This document shows positions 5,284 to 7,633 of a stretch of DNA of 7,633 nucleotides, one piece after another (position 1 is the stretch's first letter; each line of letters begins with the position of its first letter). Position numbers and translations under genes: made by a program. Origin of the DNA: Pseudomonadota bacterium (GTDB lineage: Bacteria > Pseudomonadota > Alphaproteobacteria > Rhizobiales > Rhizobiaceae); NCBI GenBank assembly GCA_023451735.1, contig JAEXYH010000002.1, positions 1 to 7,633 on the forward strand, written 5' to 3'. The notes under the pieces are model-generated. The model was not told the DNA's origin. It did no database searches and worked only from the letters and a program-made list of their open reading frames with translations.

Positions 5284-7437
5284 TCAGGCGACCGCGTTTC
5301 TCCTCTTGCCTTCGAGCAGGTCGATGATCGAGTTCGCGGCATCGAGAACGTTGGTGCCCGGCCCGAAGACGGCTGCGACGCCGTTTTCCAGCAGGTAGTC
5401 GTAATCCTGCCGGGGGATGACGCCACCGACCACGACGATGATGTTCTCGGCGCTTTTTTGCCTCAGGGCCTCGACCAGTTGCGGCGCAAGTGTCCGGTGC
5501 CCGGCGGCAAGTGACGACATGCCGACGACCTGCACCTTTTCCTTCACTGCCAAATCTGCCGCTTCTTCCGGCGTCTGGAACAGCGGACCGGCCAGCACCT
5601 CGAAGCCGATGTCACCAAAGGCTGAGGCAATAACCTTGGCGCCGCGATCATGGCCGTCCTGGCCGAGCTTTGCGACAAGGATCTTCGGTTTGCCGGTGGT
5701 TTTTTCATAGTCCGATAGTCGGCTTACGATTGTCTTGTATTCCGGGTCGTCGTTATAGGCCGGACCATAGATATCACCCACTACTTCCGGCATGGCGGCA
5801 TGGTCGCCGAAGGATTTGCGCATCGCGTCAGAGATTTCTCCGACAGAGGCGCGGGCGCGGGCAGCCTCGACGGCAGCTTCCAGCAAGTTGCCATTACCTG
5901 ATTTCGCAACCTCGGACAGGTCGGCCAGCGTTTCTTCAACACGCTTGGGATCACGCTGGCGGCGCACGTCTTCCAGCCGATCGATCTGCGCCTTGCGCAC
6001 GGCCGAATTGTCGATCGCCAGAATGTCGATATCGTCCTCGTTTTCCAGCCGGAACTTGTTGACGCCGACGATGATCTCTTCCGCCCGGTCGACCTTGGCC
6101 TGGCGCAGCGTCGCGGCCTCCTCGATCAGCCGCTTGGGTAAGCCGTCGGCAACCGCCTTGGTCATGCCGCCGAGTTTTTCGACCTCCTCGATCAAGCCCC
6201 AGGCTTTTTCCGCCAGTTCGTTGGTCAGGCTTTCGACATAATAGGAACCGGCGAGCGGATCGACGACCTTGGTGACGCCGGTCTCGTGCTGCAGGATCAA
6301 CTGGGTATTGCGGGCAATGCGGGCAGAAAAGTCCGTCGGCAGCGCCATCGCCTCGTCCAGCGCATTGGTATGCAGCGATTGGGTGCCGCCAAGAACAGCG
6401 GATAGCGCTTCATAGGCTGTACGGATCACGTTATTGTAAGGATCCTGCTCCTGAAGCGAGACGCCGGATGTCTGGCAATGGGTTCTGAGCATCAGTGAAC
6501 CGGGCTTTTTCGGCTCGAACTCTTCCATGATCCTTGACCACAGAAGGCGTGCGGCACGCAATTTTGCCGCTTCCATGAAAAAATTCATTCCGATCGCGAA
6601 GAAGAAAGACAGCCGCCCGGCGAAATCGTCGACATTGAGGCCTTTGGCGAGTGCCGCGCGCACATATTCGCGGCCGTCGGCAAGCGTGAAGGCCAGTTCT
6701 TGCACCAGCGTCGCACCCGCTTCCTGCATATGGTAGCCGGAGATCGAGATGGAGTTGAAGCGCGGCATTTCCTTTGCCGTATATTCGATGATGTCGGCAA
6801 CGATCCGCATCGAGGGTTCGGGCGGGTAGATATAGGTGTTGCGGACCATGAACTCCTTCAGGATGTCGTTCTGGATGGTGCCGGAAAGTTCTGCGCGTGA
6901 ACAGCCTTGCTCTTCACCTGCGACGATGAAGGAGGCGAGGATCGGGATGACCGCGCCGTTCATCGTCATCGAGACGGACATGTCCTTCAGCGGAATGCCA
7001 TCGAACAGGATCTTCATATCCTCAACACTGTCGATCGCCACGCCGGCTTTGCCGACGTCGCCCTCGACACGCGGATGATCGCTATCGTAGCCGCGATGGG
7101 TGGCAAGATCGAAGGCGACGGAAAGGCCCTTCTGGCCGGCCGCGAGATTACGGCGATAAAAGGCGTTGGATGCTTCGGCTGTCGAGAAGCCGGCATATTG
7201 GCGGATCGTCCATGGCCGGCCGGCATACATTGTGGCACGCGGGCCGCGGACGAAGGGTTTTATGCCCGGCATCGTGTCGAGGTCATCAATGCCTTGAAGG
7301 TCGTCCGCAGTGTACAGTGGCTTGATGTCGATTCCTTCCGCCGTGTGCCAGGTCAGCGTCTCGGGCGATGCCTTCAGCTCCTTTTCGGCAAGCTTTTCCC
7401 AATCGTGTTTGGTGGCCTTCGAGCTGTTGTCCGACAC
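5284..7437 (-). CDS. scpA: Methylmalonyl-CoA mutase, adenosylcobalamin-dependent
   Basis: This 717-residue cytoplasmic enzyme (also named bhbA in rhizobia, mutA or mcm elsewhere) interconverts (R)-methylmalonyl-CoA and succinyl-CoA by a radical mechanism, feeding propionyl-CoA from odd-chain fatty acids and branched amino acids into the TCA cycle. The N-terminal TIM barrel (about 30-550) has ATMYAGRPWTIRQYAGFST near residue 68, with Tyr81, plus Gln189, Arg199 and Tyr235-His236; these correspond to Propionibacterium Tyr89, Gln197, Arg207, Tyr243 and His244. Tyr81 with Arg199 indicates methylmalonyl-CoA rather than isobutyryl- or ethylmalonyl-CoA as substrate. The family signature RIARNTQ...DPLAGS spans 373-398. 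The B12 domain (about 583-712) has DGHDRG with cobalt-ligand His596, then SSL (641-643) and GG (671-672). One chain carries both active site and B12 domain. The frame opens at ATG 7455, but AGGAGG 6 nt before GTG 7437 marks the true start. No carboxylase, epimerase or MeaB gene is nearby. Confidence 0.97.
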   Translation of the reverse strand: MSDNSSKATKHDWEKLAEKELKASPETLTWHTAEGIDIKPLYTADDLQGIDDLDTMPGIKPFVRGPRATMYAGRPWTIRQYAGFSTAEASNAFYRRNLAAGQKGLSVAFDLATHRGYDSDHPRVEGDVGKAGVAIDSVEDMKILFDGIPLKDMSVSMTMNGAVIPILASFIVAGEEQGCSRAELSGTIQNDILKEFMVRNTYIYPPEPSMRIVADIIEYTAKEMPRFNSISISGYHMQEAGATLVQELAFTLADGREYVRAALAKGLNVDDFAGRLSFFFAIGMNFFMEAAKLRAARLLWSRIMEEFEPKKPGSLMLRTHCQTSGVSLQEQDPYNNVIRTAYEALSAVLGGTQSLHTNALDEAMALPTDFSARIARNTQLILQHETGVTKVVDPLAGSYYVESLTNELAEKAWGLIEEVEKLGGMTKAVADGLPKRLIEEAATLRQAKVDRAEEIIVGVNKFRLENEDDIDILAIDNSAVRKAQIDRLEDVRRQRDPKRVEETLADLSEVAKSGNGNLLEAAVEAARARASVGEISDAMRKSFGDHAAMPEVVGDIYGPAYNDDPEYKTIVSRLSDYEKTTGKPKILVAKLGQDGHDRGAKVIASAFGDIGFEVLAGPLFQTPEEAADLAVKEKVQVVGMSSLAAGHRTLAPQLVEALRQKSAENIIVVVGGVIPRQDYDYLLENGVAAVFGPGTNVLDAANSIIDLLEGKRRNAVA

Positions 7438-7443
7438 CGGTTT

Positions 7444-7449
7444 CCTCCT
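7444..7449 (-). promoter_or_regulatory. Ribosome binding site deciding the mutase start
   Basis: A full-consensus AGGAGG on the minus strand is followed by 6 nt and then GTG 7437. ATG 7455 has no such site upstream, and starting there would place AGGAGG inside the coding sequence as two arginine codons. Confidence 0.85.
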
Positions 7450-7470
7450 GAACATGCGTTTTGTGCACGC

Positions 7471-7485
7471 GCGTTTTCTAAACGC
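7471..7485. promoter_or_regulatory. GCGTTT dyad in the mutase leader
   Basis: Perfect arms GCGTTT (7471-7476) and AAACGC (7480-7485) flank three bases. A further direct copy of GCGTTTT lies at 7456-7462, 15 bp from the first. It sits just downstream of the -10 candidate at 7496-7501, a usual place for a repressor operator. Function is inference. Confidence 0.35.
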
Positions 7486-7495
7486 CGTGATGATT

Positions 7496-7524
7496 AATAT
7501 AGAACTCGGACGGGGCGCTGAAAG
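7496..7524 (-). promoter_or_regulatory. Weak promoter candidate of the mutase gene
   Basis: TATATT on the minus strand (7501-7496, 5 of 6 to the -10 consensus) lies 17 bp from CTTTCA (7524-7519, only 3 of 6 to the -35 consensus). Transcription would start near 7489 with a leader of about 50 nt. The poor -35 would fit dependence on an activator, but this is a guess. Confidence 0.3.
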
Positions 7525-7569
7525 CTGCCTCGTAAATTAGTTTATAAGTGACACCTCTCAGCGCCCCGT
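7510..7569. repeat. 60-bp dyad with 12-bp perfect arms
   Basis: ACGGGGCGCTGA (7510-7521) and TCAGCGCCCCGT (7558-7569) are perfect inverted copies, with two further pairs beyond one mismatch. The 36-nt interior is AT-rich and contains a nested palindrome TAAA-TTAG-TTTA (7533-7544) on almost the same axis. On the plus strand a TTTTT run (7577-7581) follows 7 nt after the right arm. The left arm overlaps the spacer of the mutase promoter candidate. It could be a large operator, a leader stem-loop, or a poor terminator of some plus-strand transcript. Confidence 0.55.
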
Positions 7570-7633
7570 TCGGCAGTTTTTATCCGTGACTCCGGTTGCT
7601 CTGCGATGGCGGGACGGTGGGCGAGGGGGCGGG
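7570..7633. other. Right edge, no assignable gene
   Basis: The last bases become strongly G-rich on the plus strand. All three minus-strand frames are open from the edge for a short distance (stops at about 7580, 7558 and 7542), so the end of an upstream gene cannot be excluded. The plus-strand ATG at 7606 has no ribosome binding site. Nothing can be assigned from 64 bases. Confidence 0.4.

Noticed and set aside
6907..7497. 196-codon plus-strand frame opposite the mutase N-terminus
   Set aside because: It is antisense to conserved mutase sequence and has no family resemblance.
7438..7633. Cobalamin riboswitch before the B12-dependent mutase
   Set aside because: The leader is too short, and I see neither a B12-box-like core nor the multi-stem layout. 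Such riboswitches usually control B12 synthesis and uptake rather than this enzyme.
1..7633. Mobile element, prophage, CRISPR array, toxin-antitoxin or defence module
   Set aside because: No transposase, integrase, terminal inverted repeats with target duplication, spaced repeat array or small paired genes were found; the five genes are standard core or near-core families.

Overview
The window reads as an ordinary chromosomal or chromid segment of an alphaproteobacterium, most likely of the Rhizobiales (Rhizobium/Agrobacterium/Sinorhizobium type). The reasons are the high-GC coding sequence with strong GC third-position preference, the long shadow frames opposite real genes that this produces, and the family-level look of the five proteins. 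Genus is not resolved by eye. There is no sign of a phage, insertion sequence, integron or CRISPR array, and no RNA gene was recognised.

Layout from left to right: (1) 1-285, upstream region of recQ with no convincing gene; (2) 286-2136 (+), a complete RecQ DNA helicase; (3) 2137-2354, a leader holding a promoter candidate and a 12-bp direct repeat; (4) 2355-3014 (+), a 1-Cys (Prx6-type) peroxiredoxin; (5) 3037-3061, a strong intrinsic terminator that probably works in both directions; (6) 3093-3872 (-), a siderophore-interacting FAD/NAD(P)H ferric reductase; (7) 3873-4266, a roughly 390-bp divergent control region rich in inverted repeats; (8) 4267-5280 (+), a LacI-family repressor; (9) 5284-7437 (-), B12-dependent methylmalonyl-CoA mutase, converging on the repressor with a 3-bp gap; (10) 7438-7633, the mutase promoter region with a 60-bp dyad.

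The genes do not form one operon. RecQ (recombinational repair) and the peroxiredoxin (peroxide detoxification) are co-directional but have separate start signals. The ferric reductase releases iron from siderophores. The mutase performs the last step of propionyl-CoA catabolism (methylmalonyl-CoA to succinyl-CoA), but its usual partners (propionyl-CoA carboxylase, epimerase, MeaB chaperone) are not in the window. The LacI-type protein has no sugar-transport operon beside it, so its target and ligand are open; the divergent reductase gene, itself and the convergent mutase are the local candidates.

The coding content is conventional. I found no new multi-gene system. What deserves a second look is non-coding: two dyads sharing the half-site CAGACC spaced exactly 30 bp in front of the ferric reductase (one able to fold as a hairpin 3 nt upstream of its ribosome binding site), a perfect 9-bp inverted repeat just before the LacI-family gene, a 12-bp perfect inverted repeat with a 36-nt AT-rich centre in front of the mutase, and a duplicated 12-mer in the peroxiredoxin leader. 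Several start codons were also revised: GTG 7437 for the mutase, ATG 3872 for the reductase and ATG 2355 for the peroxiredoxin.
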